From the NCBI GenBank assembly GCA_022457065.1, contig JAJGBQ010000003.1, positions 3,658,001 through 3,722,000 of the forward strand: DNA of 64,000 nucleotides, given 5' to 3'. Made by a program: the position numbers and the translations under genes. Shown here piece by piece: positions 42,608-53,071 of the stretch. Source of the DNA: Curvularia sp. ZM96 (Eukaryota > Ascomycota > Dothideomycetes > Pleosporales > Pleosporaceae). Below the pieces are notes generated by a model that saw nothing but the letters and a program-made list of their open reading frames with translations, was not told where the DNA came from and did no database searches. Each line of letters begins with the position of its first letter. Positions within the stretch are counted from its first letter, which is position 1.

Positions 42608-44479
42608 CTATAGAAATCGAGATGGAGTTCTAATCGCGCGGCCGCGACGCGAGGTTGGAGGTGGTGATCCTACTGCACCTCCCTGAGGCTCCTCATTACC
42701 TTGAGGCCTCGCGATAGGCCTCTTTTTTCGAGTAGCCTTTGTAGGAGCCTTGAGGCTGCTCCTCTTACCCCTTTGGGTAGTTTTAATAGCTTTTTGAAGT
42801 CGTTTTGCAGCCCTGCGAGCCGCGATCCTCGAGGCCTTTTCAATAGCCTTCTCCTCCCTCTCCTTCTGCCTCATTAGGCTTACTGCAAGCCTCGCCTGAC
42901 GCCTCTGCTCCTTCTCTATCGCCCTCGCCTGCTTTGTCTCCTCGCGTTGCCTTATCGTATCAGCTTTTTGGAGCTGTAGCTGCTCCTGCTCCTCCTCCTG
43001 GAGTCGCAGGCGATCGCGAGCCTCCTTCACCTTCCTTGGAGACCAGAATACAGCTCCACCATGATACTCCTCGGCCTCCTGCAGAGGTAGAGGCTTACCC
43101 CGTTTCCTGCGCGTCCTCTCATTGATCAGGGCCTCCCTCAGTCTCCTTATCTCCTCCTTGAGGAGACTATTTTGAACAGAATTTGAGTGAAGGACCTGGC
43201 TAAGCCTTTTAACCTGCCTATCGCCCTGATCAGCGACTACCCGACGCAGCAGACGCTCTATCTTCCTCCAATCAGAGGCACTAAGAGCTGAGGAGTCACT
43301 GTCAGTCGCAGGATCAGGTATAGTAAAGCGCTGAAGGATAACTTCTGGGTTAAGAGGCGAGATTCCTGTAGCCTTGAAGGCGTTCAGGATCGTCGTTTCC
43401 TTGAAGGAGGCCTGCCAGGCTCGATAGAAGAGGGGGAAGAAGTCCCTCTTACTCATTGAGGTGAGGCCTTGACTCCTATCCATAAAGGCAGAAACCTCGT
43501 TCGAGTACGCTGTTGAGAGAGGCTTGAACATGCTAACGTCGAGAGGCTGCAGCGTGTGGGTTGAGTGAGGAGGATAGACTGCGAGGAGGATCTTATTTTG
43601 ATCACAATAATCAATAAAATCCATTGTAAGGTGAGATCCATGGCCGTCAAGGATAAGTAATCGGTAGGAGGAGCGTGCCTTTGCCCTTGTACTGCGATCA
43701 AATACCTGCTGCAGCCACGCGAGGCCTATCTCGTTGTTCGTCCAGCCAGAAGGAGATGAGGACACTCGGATCTGATGTGTATCTGGATCAAGGGCCTGCA
43801 GCCAGGTGTCCTGTATAGACCCTGAGGCTGACTGGTAGATCAAGGCAGGCTCGAGGTAAGATCCATCAGCGCAGATACAGGCCAGCAGCGTTATCCACTC
43901 GCGTGATCCATCTTGGATAGTACTCCTCCCTCCTATACCTTTGTATGAGGCCTTACTGAATATCCTCCTCGATCGACTGACGATACCTAGCATGAAGCCT
44001 TTCTCATCCATATTATAGATATGACGCGCCTCAACACCATACTGATCGATTTTATCGCGTAGGAGGCTAAAGTAGAAGCTATACTTGCTCCTCGAATCGG
44101 CTTTGTGGCGACAGTTATCAAGGCCTGTTGCCCACCTCGAGGTAAGTTGATCAGGATAGCGCTGAACAAAGCGACTAACCCAGTGTACTCCAACCTCTTT
44201 CTTGGCGATCTGTGAGGCAAAGTTGCGTATCATTGGCTGACTAGGTGGCAAGCCTCTGTCTGTCAGTCGATTGATATAGGCGATTAGAGCCTGCTCCTGC
44301 TGTGGGTGGAGGAGCTGCTGTTTTTGATAGCCTTCAGCGCGTGAGGTGTAGCAACCTCTATGTCTTTGACTCAGCGTAGATCGAGGAACACCAAATCTTT
44401 TTGCTATCTCAGTATACGTAAAAGGTTCTCCAGGTTCTAAGGCATCTATAGCTGCAAGCGCAGCCTCGATATTACTCAT
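42608..44479 (-). CDS. Fot1/pogo-family transposase (DD35D)
   Basis: Intact, 623 residues. Residues 1-50 are a psq-type helix-turn-helix (GEPFTYTEIAKRFGVPRSTLS), and ~55-125 a CENP-B-type DNA-binding domain (PMIRNFASQIAKKEVGVHWVSRFVQR). The DDE/D catalytic core has Asp158 (YNMDEKGF), Asp278 (LLILDGHGSH) and Asp314 (PPHSTHTLQPLDVSMFKP), a DD35D spacing. The C-terminal ~200 residues are a highly charged coiled coil with bipartite basic stretches (nuclear targeting). All catalytic residues are present and the ORF is uninterrupted, so the protein could be active. The start ATG at 44479 lies 40 bp inside the right inverted repeat. Confidence 0.92.
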   Translation of the reverse strand: MSNIEAALAAIDALEPGEPFTYTEIAKRFGVPRSTLSQRHRGCYTSRAEGYQKQQLLHPQQEQALIAYINRLTDRGLPPSQPMIRNFASQIAKKEVGVHWVSRFVQRYPDQLTSRWATGLDNCRHKADSRSKYSFYFSLLRDKIDQYGVEARHIYNMDEKGFMLGIVSRSRRIFSKASYKGIGGRSTIQDGSREWITLLACICADGSYLEPALIYQSASGSIQDTWLQALDPDTHQIRVSSSPSGWTNNEIGLAWLQQVFDRSTRAKARSSYRLLILDGHGSHLTMDFIDYCDQNKILLAVYPPHSTHTLQPLDVSMFKPLSTAYSNEVSAFMDRSQGLTSMSKRDFFPLFYRAWQASFKETTILNAFKATGISPLNPEVILQRFTIPDPATDSDSSALSASDWRKIERLLRRVVADQGDRQVKRLSQVLHSNSVQNSLLKEEIRRLREALINERTRRKRGKPLPLQEAEEYHGGAVFWSPRKVKEARDRLRLQEEEQEQLQLQKADTIRQREETKQARAIEKEQRRQARLAVSLMRQKEREEKAIEKASRIAARRAAKRLQKAIKTTQRGKRSSLKAPTKATRKKRPIARPQGNEEPQGGAVGSPPPTSRRGRAIRTPSRFL

Positions 44480-44519
44480 GGTGGTGGAGATATCAGGTGT
44501 TGAAGTGGTGGTGGTTACT

Positions 44520-44568
44520 AGGCCGCGCGTCCGCGAGGTGGTAACGTCCGCGAGGTGGTGGGGCTAGT
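44520..44568 (-). repeat. right terminal inverted repeat (49 bp)
   Basis: Perfect reverse complement of 42456-42504, with the same internal 15-bp direct duplication. Divergence from the left copy begins immediately inside base 49. Confidence 0.93.
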
Positions 44569-44712
44569 TAAGGTGCCGCCCGCTTTGGTTGACGCGTTGG
44601 AACACCAACACGGAAGGAGCAGGTCGCCGACGTAACCGCTGGCGCATGTGCCTACCAACCTCTCCGCATTCTGTCTGAACGACCTTAGCAAACCTTCAAA
44701 CCTCGTCTTTCA

Positions 44713-45491
44713 ATGGAGATCTTTAGCGTCTCCACAGCCTTATTTCTTTCTTTGATCCGACTCGTAAACTGCCAACAACAAATCCTCGGCGCGCAACCCC
44801 TCCTTCGCAATGCCACCTTGAAAGACGCGGATGATATTGCAAGCGTCATAATTGCTGCGTTCTCTCCTCTTCCATCTTGGCAGTATATTTATCAGTTTGG
44901 CGAAAAGTACCCCGAGGAGCACCATCGGTGCGTACGCTTTGGTGTTACTCAGGCATTGACAGCGGCGTCCTACCATGTAGAAGTGATCGAGGCACCCGCA
45001 GAAAGCAACTTATCGGTAGTGGCGGTAGCGATGTGGCGGCAGAATACATCGCAAGATGGAGCGTTCTTCTACCAGTTATCTAGTAAGAGGACCAAAACAG
45101 AGAACAAACATGCGCTGACTAAAATCGAGAAAAATGCGAGCACAGAGATATGAATATCACTCATGCGATTGACTGGTTTCATAAATTCGAGGCCGCGAAG
45201 CGAGAATACGTCGACAAACCTTTCGGCTCGAGCCAACTATATCTGGATACTCTATGCACGCATCCGGACTTTCAGTTGCATGGAGCTGGGACAAGACTGG
45301 TGAGTAGGGGGGTTGAGGTTGGCAGGGAAAATGAGATCAATGTCACATTGATTGCACAGCCTACTGCAGCAGGTTTTTACGTCCATATTGGATTTGCCTC
45401 TATCGTAAACATTAGCATCCCGTCTGTTGATGAGGACGAATACTTTGGATACAATGTTATGGCATACAACTTCACTTCTGGCGAAAAATAG
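44713..45491 (+). CDS. GNAT-family N-acetyltransferase with N-terminal hydrophobic segment
   Basis: Two exons (44713-45082 and 45148-45491; intron 65 nt with gctgacta branch) give 237 residues. The acetyltransferase core is recognised by LLRNATLKDADDIASVIIAAFSP, then LDTLCTHPDFQLHGAGTRLVSRGVEVG, which contains the acetyl-CoA motif (Q/RxxGxG/A as QLHGAG), and AAGFYVHIGF. The acceptor used is the second AG of cacagag; the first would give a stop. Unusually, the first ~22 residues (FSVSTALFLSLIRLVNCQQ) look like a cleavable signal peptide, whereas GNATs normally begin at the LRxATxxDA strand. Either the start is mis-set or the enzyme enters the secretory route. It begins ~140 bp from the transposon end. 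Confidence 0.75.
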
Positions 45492-46250
45492 ACCCTGCGA
45501 CTATTCGAAGAAAACGATCCTCGCATTTGTAGTGGGAAAATACCAGTAGATGTCGTCTCCATGCAGAGAGGTGCTACCCTTTTGTAAGAAGGTAGTTCAT
45601 GTGCTGGGTGCACCTTTGAAATAACATTGTGCAAGCACCCAAATAGCCCATTTTAGATCCATGACCCGACGTTGTGATAGGAGAGATGGCTCCCTTCAAA
45701 GACAATTGGTACACGAGAACCAGCAACAAAGAACGAAATCCCTCCTGTTTATTAAAAATAATCACTCTGACATTGCATATATGTGCCTAGAGATATTTCA
45801 TGCTTCGAGTCGGTTACATATAACAGGAATACAATAGCAGCAGCTATGCCGTATTGCACAAGCTCCTCATGGCTGTTGGACCTTTAGTTGCGTATCTGTT
45901 TGGTTTTGTTAGCATCATTTACATCGCAGAGAAGCTGCTTACAGCTCATTGTCTGAGCCTCTATCTAGCCCCGCGCTAGCTGTGGTGTTGATGGGCACTG
46001 AGTGCGTCTTGTTCTTGGAAAGAGGCATTATAGAGTAAGCAAAAGACTGATATCTTGAACTGCTTGTACGAGTGGCTTGTCTTTAATGAGATTAGGAAAG
46101 GGAAAGTAAGGTTGGCCCATATCAGGTGCGGCTGAGGCGCAGCTGAGCGGGGCACTTATGTACCGTATTTACCACGAGCGAAGTTGCTCTGACCTGCGAT
46201 TCTCATCAACTTTATGTAGAGAAACTTGAGCACCTCTCTAGGTGCTCGAT
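45492..46250. other. intergenic region with a possible tiny spliced gene
   Basis: About 760 bp between the GNAT and NLR genes. The only coding hint is the small minus-strand two-exon frame at 45844-46028, listed separately. Confidence 0.45.
45844..46028 (-). CDS. possible tiny two-exon gene (45 residues)
   Basis: ATG at 46028, exon 45943-46028, a 47-nt intron (45896-45942) with textbook signals (gtaagc donor, gatgctaac branch, caaacag acceptor), then exon 45844-45895 to a TAG. The encoded peptide starts MPLSKNKTHSVPINTT and ends SLCNTA, hydrophilic, no signal peptide. The intron signals are stronger than expected by chance, but the peptide is too short to recognise. It could be part of a non-coding spliced RNA. 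Confidence 0.3.
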
Positions 46251-48484
46251 ATGGCCAATTTCAAAGGAAACATTAATAGTCACGTCGCAATAGCAGGTAC
46301 CCACACTGCTGCAGGTGGGACGACTAACTTCAACTTCAGCTGCTCGCCGGCGCAGGGTAGGTGTGCTAGCATGTCATCTCTGGACGTCTCTCCACTCAGA
46401 CTGACACACAGACTAAGCTTCTAGACCGCGCGAGCCCTTCACGACGGTGCCGTTTGCGCCCGACCCGGACTTTGTCGACCGGCCTGAGATCCTCGCGTGG
46501 GTGCGCGACAAGTGCGCGGGAGCGGGCGCGCGGGCAGCGCTGGTGGGTCTTGGCGGGGTAGGGTAGGTTAACGACACAACGTCTTCTCTGCGTACACTAT
46601 ATCTAGTACTAACAGATTGGGCGCAGCAAGTCACAGCTCGCGATACGGTACGCGCACAGCATCCGCGATGCGAGCCAGCGGACGTTCGTCTTCTGGGTGC
46701 ACGCTAGCACCCACGCCCGGTTTAAGGAAGCGTACCAAGACATCGCAGACTGGCTACAGCTCCCAGGAAGGAGCGACCCAAAAGTGAACGTGCTACGGCT
46801 GGTCAGCGATTGGCTGCGGGACGAGGCGAACGGGCGATGGGTGATGGTGCTGGATAATGTGGACAACGTAGAGACCTTCTTCCCCTCGCGGAAACGGCGG
46901 AGCTACGAGACAGACGCCAGCGCGCAGACACCGCTGGCCACCTACCTCCCGCAGAGCCGCAACGGAGCGATACTGGTGACGTCGCGGAGCAAAGATGCGG
47001 CAGCTAGGCTAGTAGGGGGTCATAACAAGGTCAAGGAAGTGCTTGCGATGGACGAGGGCCAAGGCCTACAGCTACTTCGCAACAAGCTAGGTAATCCGTC
47101 GCTAGAAGAGAGCGCTGTAGAGCTGCTGCGGGCGCTTGACTACATACCTCTCGCCATTAGCCAGGCGGCTGCATATATTAATAGGCGCGCACGCATAACA
47201 ATCGTAGGCTATCTCGCCGAGTTTTGGAAAAGTAGTAAGAAGCGAGAGAGCCTGCTTAACTGGGACGCAGGCGAGATGCGCCGCGACGAGAGCGCGTCTA
47301 ACTCAGTGGTGACGACGTGGCAGATGTCGTTCGAGCAGATCCGACGGGAGCGGCAGTCTGCAGCTGAACTGCTGTCATTGATGAGCTTCTTCAACCCGCA
47401 GGGCATACCTGAGTCGACACTTCGAAGATATAGCAAGGGCGCAGTGGAAGTGATTGACGAAGACGAGGAAGAGGCTGACAGCAGGTTTAACGAAGACCTA
47501 GACACACTGCAGGCGTACTCCTTAGTTGCAATAACTGCAGACAGCAACGCATGCGAGATGCACGCTCTTGTGCAGTTCTGCACCCAAGTGTGGCTCTCGT
47601 CGTTTGGTAATGTAGCACAGTGGCAGCAGAAATTTATAGCACTCATGGCGCAAGAGCTGCCAAATGGCGGTTATAAGAACTGGGCAAAGTGGCAGCAGCT
47701 GCTTCCGCACATAGAGCCGCTGTTTGAGAGCGAGCCAGTTGCTGGAGAGGCGCTAGAGGCAAGGGCGCACGTGCTGACAAACGCAGCGTGGTACCTGGGG
47801 AACCAAGGAAACTTTAGGATAGCGCAGCAGGTGGTAGCAAAGGCGCTTTTGTTCCGCGAGAGAGCACTTGGCCTAAACAATCATCAGACATTAGTCAGCA
47901 TGGGAATACTAGCGCTAGAGTTGGAGCTTCAGGGCAAGTACGACGAGGCAGAGAAGCTTTTTCGCCAAGTGCTAGAACGGCGTAAGCAAGAGCTAGGAGA
48001 GCAGCACCCTAACACGCTGATGAGCATGGGCAATCTGGCGGCAGCGCTACGGGCTCAAGGCAAGCACGAGGAGATAGAGACGCTCACCCGGCAAGCGCTA
48101 GAAGGGCACAAGAAGCAGCTAGGAGAGCGTCATCCTAGCACGCTATTAAGTATGGCCAATCTAGCAGTGGTGCTGCAAGATCAGGGCAAGTATAGAGAGG
48201 CAGAGATGCTCAATCGGCGAGCACTAGAAGAGAAGGAGAAGGAGCTGGGAGAGCGCCATTTTAGCACGCTGGCGAGCGTGAATAACCTAGCAGCGGTGCT
48301 GGAGGCCCAGGGCAAGTATAGAGAGGCAGAGATGCTTAACTGGCGAGCGCTAGAAGGTTGTAGGACGCAGCTAGGAGAGTGCCATCCTAAGACATTAATA
48401 ACCTTAAATAACCTAGCGGGGGTGCTGCGGGCCCAGGGCAAGTATAGAGAGGCAGAGACGCTCAACCAGCGGGCACTAGAATGA
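46251..48484 (+). CDS. fungal NLR: short N-terminal motif, NB-ARC, 42-residue TPR-type repeats
   Basis: Three exons (46251-46360, 46425-46562, 46627-48484) encode 701 residues. The N-terminus is a short Asn/Gly/Thr/Ala-rich segment (ANFKGNINSHVAIAG to GGTTNFNF) instead of a folded effector domain. PREPFTTVPFAPDPDFVDRP leads into the NB-ARC domain: the P-loop GLGGVGKSQLAIRYAHS is created only by the second splice, Walker B is VMVLDNVDN, then ILVTSRSKDAAARLVG, LDYIPLAISQAAAYI (GLPL-type), a winged helix and EMHALVQ (MHD position). The C-terminal part has five tandem 42-residue kinesin-light-chain-type TPRs (LGE.HP.TL.S..NLA..L..QGKY.EAE.L..RALE). The last is cut by TGA. Fungal NLRs sense non-self and trigger cell death, often through amyloid-forming N-terminal motifs. 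Confidence 0.85.
47930..48481 (+). repeat. tandem ~126-bp repeats in the NLR sensor region
   Basis: The TPR region is repetitive at DNA level: near-identical blocks such as caagtatagagaggcagag recur at 126-bp spacing (48188, 48314 and 48440). High identity between units is typical of NLR sensor repeats that exchange units and evolve fast. Confidence 0.8.
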
Positions 48485-49500
48485 TGGAGGAAAGAGCTAG
48501 GAAAAGGTTATCCCAACACGCGAACTTCTAAACAACTACTCTCTTACTTATATTTTACTCACACTACACTAATATTTAGAAGCAATAGAGCTTTCCTAAC
48601 GAGCTTGCAAAAGGTACACGCAACAGCTCGGCTCTCAGCATCCAACAAGCGCAGCGTATTATAGTCACTTCGCATCTATGCTGCAAGCTGTAGGGCAAGC
48701 TAGGTTATGTGATGGGCTATAGGCCTTTGCTCCCTTGTTCCTCGTCTACCATTTAGGTGTTTCTCTCTTGCCTGTCCTGATCGCCAATCAGACGATGAGT
48801 CTTACTATCTATCCGGATGAAACCCAAGGATTCGTTTGAATACTATTCTGATATTCTTGCTCCCACCTAGCCCCTTACACTTACTACTGTAGACTATTTT
48901 GCACGACATTCTACTGCTGAGACACTGCTTTGAATCTTTACCCAGACAAAGTCGCCACACGAACTCTCAACAGCTGATTTTCCTCAAATCTTTCACCTAC
49001 TTTCTGGGCCGGAGTATTGACCTAAAGCTCCAAGCTTCAATGTTAACATCTAAGTAGCCAAGTGTAGCGCAACAGGTACGGAGATACAACACGGCCCAAG
49101 TTTCTTTGTAATGAATATCGAAGAGTGTGATTAACATTGTGGTACTCTGATTGCACGTTAGGGTTTTAAGGGAAACAGCTTAACAACAATGTTGCTATAG
49201 GTGAATGAGAATGTGGGTTCCCGAAGGTTGAGAATCTTACACAAGGTTGTTTGTAATGTGGGTTCTTTGAGTCAAACACGGGCTGGTGTAAGTTTCACTA
49301 CTAAACTAAGACATGACGCACCCCAAACATTGTATGCATACATTAAGAGCAGGAAAAAACAGCGTTCAATCCCAACTCACAACGCATAATTCGAGAAAGC
49401 TGAAAATGATTTATATATTTCGTACGACGGAAACACTCGTATATTGGAAAAAAGAGACTCTATATTCACCTCGCGACCGAGACAGTGAAAAGATTTCGAC
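48485..49500. other. intergenic region with NLR remnant at its start
   Basis: About 1 kb. The first ~75 bp continue the NLR repeat frame after the stop. The remainder is AT-rich without a supported gene and should contain the promoter of the second APH-like kinase. Confidence 0.5.
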
Positions 49501-50913
49501 ATGGCACCCATCCGTAAATTTCCGATGAGCAACCTTGCTCAAATTGAGGAGGCTCTTCAGAGATTGCCATCTAATTTGCGAACTAAACTCGTATCATGCG
49601 ATATGCCGGATTACTACCCCCCACTGGACATCTTTGAAGACGACTACATCTTTACGGCTGGTGGGAGTTACTTTCCTGATGGAGAGAAGATTGCTGATTT
49701 CAGAGCCCGGATCTTCCTCCTGTTGTCTGACTTGTTTCCTGCGGATGAGGCGGAATATCCCTCAATCAGACTGCTTGGCCAAGGCTCTTATAACATCGTT
49801 GTTGGTGTTGATGTGAGACCTAAGAGCACACGACGTGATGGTAGTAAGCCTAGCGCCGAGGTAGCAGAGCTTTTCGGTACACCACCCAAGCCACGGACAT
49901 TCGCGCTGCGAATCCCGGTGGAATCCTATTTCGGCTTCGACATTCCATTGGCGACCACGTCTATAGGTGACATCCACCAAGACATTGTCAATTTACAAGT
50001 TGTAGGCAACCGTCTCGACCTGCCCATTCCCCAGATTCTGAAGCATGACTTGACAAGCCTCAATCCTCTTGATCGACCTTATACACTGCAGAACTATATA
50101 GCAGGGGAGAACTTGGGGCTTATGTGGGGTAAGCTGAATCTAAAGCAGAAGATGTCGGCGATCCAGGCAATGACCCATATCGTAGAGAAGATCGCTTCGA
50201 TCACTGCTCCGGCAGCTGGTCAGATTGCTTTTAGTAATTTCACTTCTCCAAGCACAGCGATCAAGCTGAACGAATTCATTCCGACGAAAGAACAGGCACG
50301 GAAAGGTGAGCTGCCGAATCGCTGCGAGGCTATGGAGCAGACACCATATGAATTTCTGAATCGCTGTTGCAGCCGCTGGATCCAACACGAAGAGAGGACT
50401 AGATTTCCCAGCAGCGTTACGACCGCGTTGTGGTTCAAGATCATGGACATTATCTCCATCCTCGAAGAGAAAGGCTGGCTTGGAGACCGCTTCTACCTTA
50501 TACATGGCGACTTCTTTGCCCGTAACATCTTGATTGACGTCGTCAGCGACACAGCTGTTAAGGTCACTGGCATCGTCGACTGGGATATGGCTCGTTTCGT
50601 GCCCAAGTTTGTCGCATTTCGCGGTCCGTTTTGGGCTTGGAATAGCATGCAGTTTGACGAAGCCAATGAAGATGGAGCAAACACTGGCGCCTATGGCCAG
50701 GAGGGTAAGGCGATTAAGGAAGCTTTCTTGAATGCAGCTTCCCCTGAGTATGTCACGATGGCGTTGGCTGAGGAGGCGATCATTGCACGGAAGCTTTTCA
50801 GAGTCGTCACTGACGGACTACTCACGGTCAAGCAGCGCGATTTGGCTAACAAGCTTATCAAACAGTGGGACGAACTCCATCCAGAACTTACCAAGCAGTA
50901 TGTGGCGCTCTGA
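49501..50913 (+). CDS. aminoglycoside-phosphotransferase-fold protein 2
   Basis: Single exon, 470 residues, ATG context cgacATGgc. Same fold and segment order as the protein at 38989: ALRIPVESYFG, a helix with LQVVGNRLDLPIPQIL, LDRPYTLQNYIAGENLGLMW, catalytic loop LIHGDFFARNILI near residue 334, and TGIVDWDMARFVPKFVAFRGPFWAW. His-Gly-Asp replaces the His-Arg-Asp of the other copy. The two are diverged members of one fungal family about 10 kb apart. The substrate is unknown; it lies just before the terpenoid cluster but there is no evidence that it belongs to it. Confidence 0.83.
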   Translation: MAPIRKFPMSNLAQIEEALQRLPSNLRTKLVSCDMPDYYPPLDIFEDDYIFTAGGSYFPDGEKIADFRARIFLLLSDLFPADEAEYPSIRLLGQGSYNIVVGVDVRPKSTRRDGSKPSAEVAELFGTPPKPRTFALRIPVESYFGFDIPLATTSIGDIHQDIVNLQVVGNRLDLPIPQILKHDLTSLNPLDRPYTLQNYIAGENLGLMWGKLNLKQKMSAIQAMTHIVEKIASITAPAAGQIAFSNFTSPSTAIKLNEFIPTKEQARKGELPNRCEAMEQTPYEFLNRCCSRWIQHEERTRFPSSVTTALWFKIMDIISILEEKGWLGDRFYLIHGDFFARNILIDVVSDTAVKVTGIVDWDMARFVPKFVAFRGPFWAWNSMQFDEANEDGANTGAYGQEGKAIKEAFLNAASPEYVTMALAEEAIIARKLFRVVTDGLLTVKQRDLANKLIKQWDELHPELTKQYVAL

Positions 50914-51095
50914 AGCGGCCCATCGGGTTTCTTGGCATTCTTAGTTTTTGGTGGCACACATTGATATCTTCACATTTTTCCTATCCTCAAGACTCAAAAT
51001 AGACGAAATAGACAAGAATTGATTGCTTTTACAACAACTTCTATCCAGGTTCAAAAATTGCCTCTTTGTAACTTACATATCACTCTATAGTAATA

Positions 51096-52734
51096 TCAGC
51101 GCATAGTGATGTAGCAGCGATGCCCTTTCGGTGCGATCAAGAATCTATTGTCCATCTCCATCATCTCATCTTTCATAGATTCAGAGATTCGAGCGCCGCG
51201 ACATTGCCGAAAAAATAGAGCAGCCGAAAGTCGCAGCTCCATGTACGCGAGATGTATGCCTAGACACACTCTAGATCCGCCGCCAAAGGGCATGTAAGCT
51301 GCCTTCTGCAGGCTAGGCATCTCGGACTTGTTCATGAAGCGGTAGCCGTCGAATCTGGTATTCACGTCAGTATTTGAGGAGCTCAATTCTTGGAAGGGAA
51401 ATCAGAGCTCACTGCAGTGGGTTGGGAAAGATTGAAGGGTCGCGGTGGTTAGTATAAGCTTGAGTGCTGACTTCGACCCCGCCTGGAATGCGATGACCGC
51501 CGATAGTAGCACCCTGGCTAGGTACTGTTCGAGGCAGAGCACCGGGTGCAGCACCGTATAGCCTCAAGGTCTCTTCGATCACACTGTTGAGTAGAGGCGC
51601 AGCCTCCAGTTCAACATTGTCCAAGTCATCGCTGAATTGAGACACCTCGTGCTCAAGCTGAGATTGCAGTTCAGGCTGCTTAAGCACGGCCCAAACAAGA
51701 TAGGTCAATGTTACAGCAGTGGTGTCCGATCCTGCAACGATGAGGTTTCCAGCTTCCTCTTTTACGTCTTTATCCGTCAATGATACTTTTTGCTCACCTT
51801 CGCTGGCTGCAACAATCTGTGAGAAAAGATTCACCGTGTTTCCGCCGCTTTGGCGCATGTTTCGAACCGCGATCTCGCTGTGGCGGTTTATTTCTATGGT
51901 GGCTTTTACGATATCTTGGACCTTTTTAAGTGGCACGTAGCGGATGACTGCATACAGAAGGGGAGCCTCGGCGTGCAGAACTCCATCAAGCAATGCGTTC
52001 TGGAGCGCTGTGATGTAAGAAGTTTGCTATCACATTAATTAGTAATTTTCAAGGATATGCGACTCTCTAGAAGTAATGACAAACCTCTCCCATGTTCAGC
52101 ATATCGAAACTTTCTCCGAAACTCAGATGAGCAATGACATCCGTTGCCATCAGTGTCCACCACTTAAGAATATCGGCTCCTTTCTCTTCACCTAGAGCGT
52201 CTTGCTTGATCTTTTGCACAGCCAAAGTTACCTTCCGTCTGACTTCTGTGTCCCAGTAAGTTTTCAGGCTAGAGTTGCTGAATGCTCGCGCAAAAAGCTT
52301 TCTTCTAGCGGCATGAGCATAAGGGTCGCGCATAGCAAAAATGCCCGGATTTTGATCTGGTGTAAGGTTCGAGTAGAAGGTAGACTTGAGAAACCCAGAA
52401 GACACTTTGTGTATCTGAGACACGCCTGCTAAGTCTGCAATAGCAACTTCATTGGGTGCGATTCGAACGACGCCGCCGTATCGTTGATGAAGTTCATCGA
52501 CATAGAAGATTCGTCGACCCGAGAGTGTGTGGAACCGAAGTATGATATTGGTATATTTCGAGTACCAGGGACCAGGTAACTTCGAGAGTGGGGACATTTG
52601 AGCTCTCCATAACAGCTTCAAGGCTTAGCACATCGTTTGGTAATGCGCACTCTCCATACCTTGATCAACAGAATGCATGCAGCTAGATATAGCGCTGCTA
52701 TTAATTGTGGACGCGACACCATAGAAGCCATCAT
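51096..52734 (-). CDS. cytochrome P450 monooxygenase
   Basis: Four exons: 52660-52734, 52085-52615, 51413-52026 and 51096-51354 (introns 44, 58 and 58 nt), 492 residues. Exon 1 encodes the N-terminal membrane anchor (PQLIAALYLAACILLIK); exon 2 begins with the Pro-rich hinge SPLSKLPGPWYSKY. I-helix oxygen-binding motif AGSDTTAV at ~300, ExxR (EETLR) at ~354-357, a PERF-like RFDGYRF segment, and the heme loop FGGGSRVCLG with Cys437 are all intact. It likely hydroxylates or further oxidises a small hydrophobic substrate at the ER membrane. The adjacent terpene cyclase, on the same strand 340 bp upstream, makes a terpene the probable substrate. Confidence 0.88.
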
Positions 52735-53071
52735 CAAAACGCCTCACAGAATACACATCAATCTTCGGGAATACAATATGCCATTATATCTATGTCAATC
52801 ATCGGAATGTGGAGGCGTTTCCGTGACGCTACTCGATGGTTGTCATGATCTTGGGTGAAGGGTCCATGCGTCTAGAAGAGCGGATGTTGGCGGCTATCCC
52901 CCAAACTCGGAACGTTTTTGGTCCGAGTCCCGACGCATCGGGAAGTGTTCAGTCATAGATGATTTTTCGAATTGAGTTCGCTACGCTTGCCTACCTGCGG
53001 AGCCAGTCATGCTCTCACCATTGATGATGCCCCTTCCACCAAGCTTTTGATTCGAAATTTCTGAGAGATCA
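52735..53071. other. short intergenic region (P450 promoter)
   Basis: About 340 bp between the P450 start and the terpene cyclase stop. No coding signal; presumably the P450 promoter. Confidence 0.5.

Larger units (their letters stand above)
42456..44568. mobile_element. complete Fot1/pogo-like DNA transposon
   Basis: 2,113-bp element with 49-bp perfect terminal inverted repeats (42456-42504 and 44520-44568) flanked on both sides by the dinucleotide TA (42454-42455 and 44569-44570), the target-site duplication of the Tc1/mariner/pogo superfamily. It carries one intact transposase on the minus strand. Identical ends, an open transposase and no obvious C-to-T decay indicate a recent insertion. 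It lies between the APH-like kinase and the GNAT gene. Confidence 0.92.
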
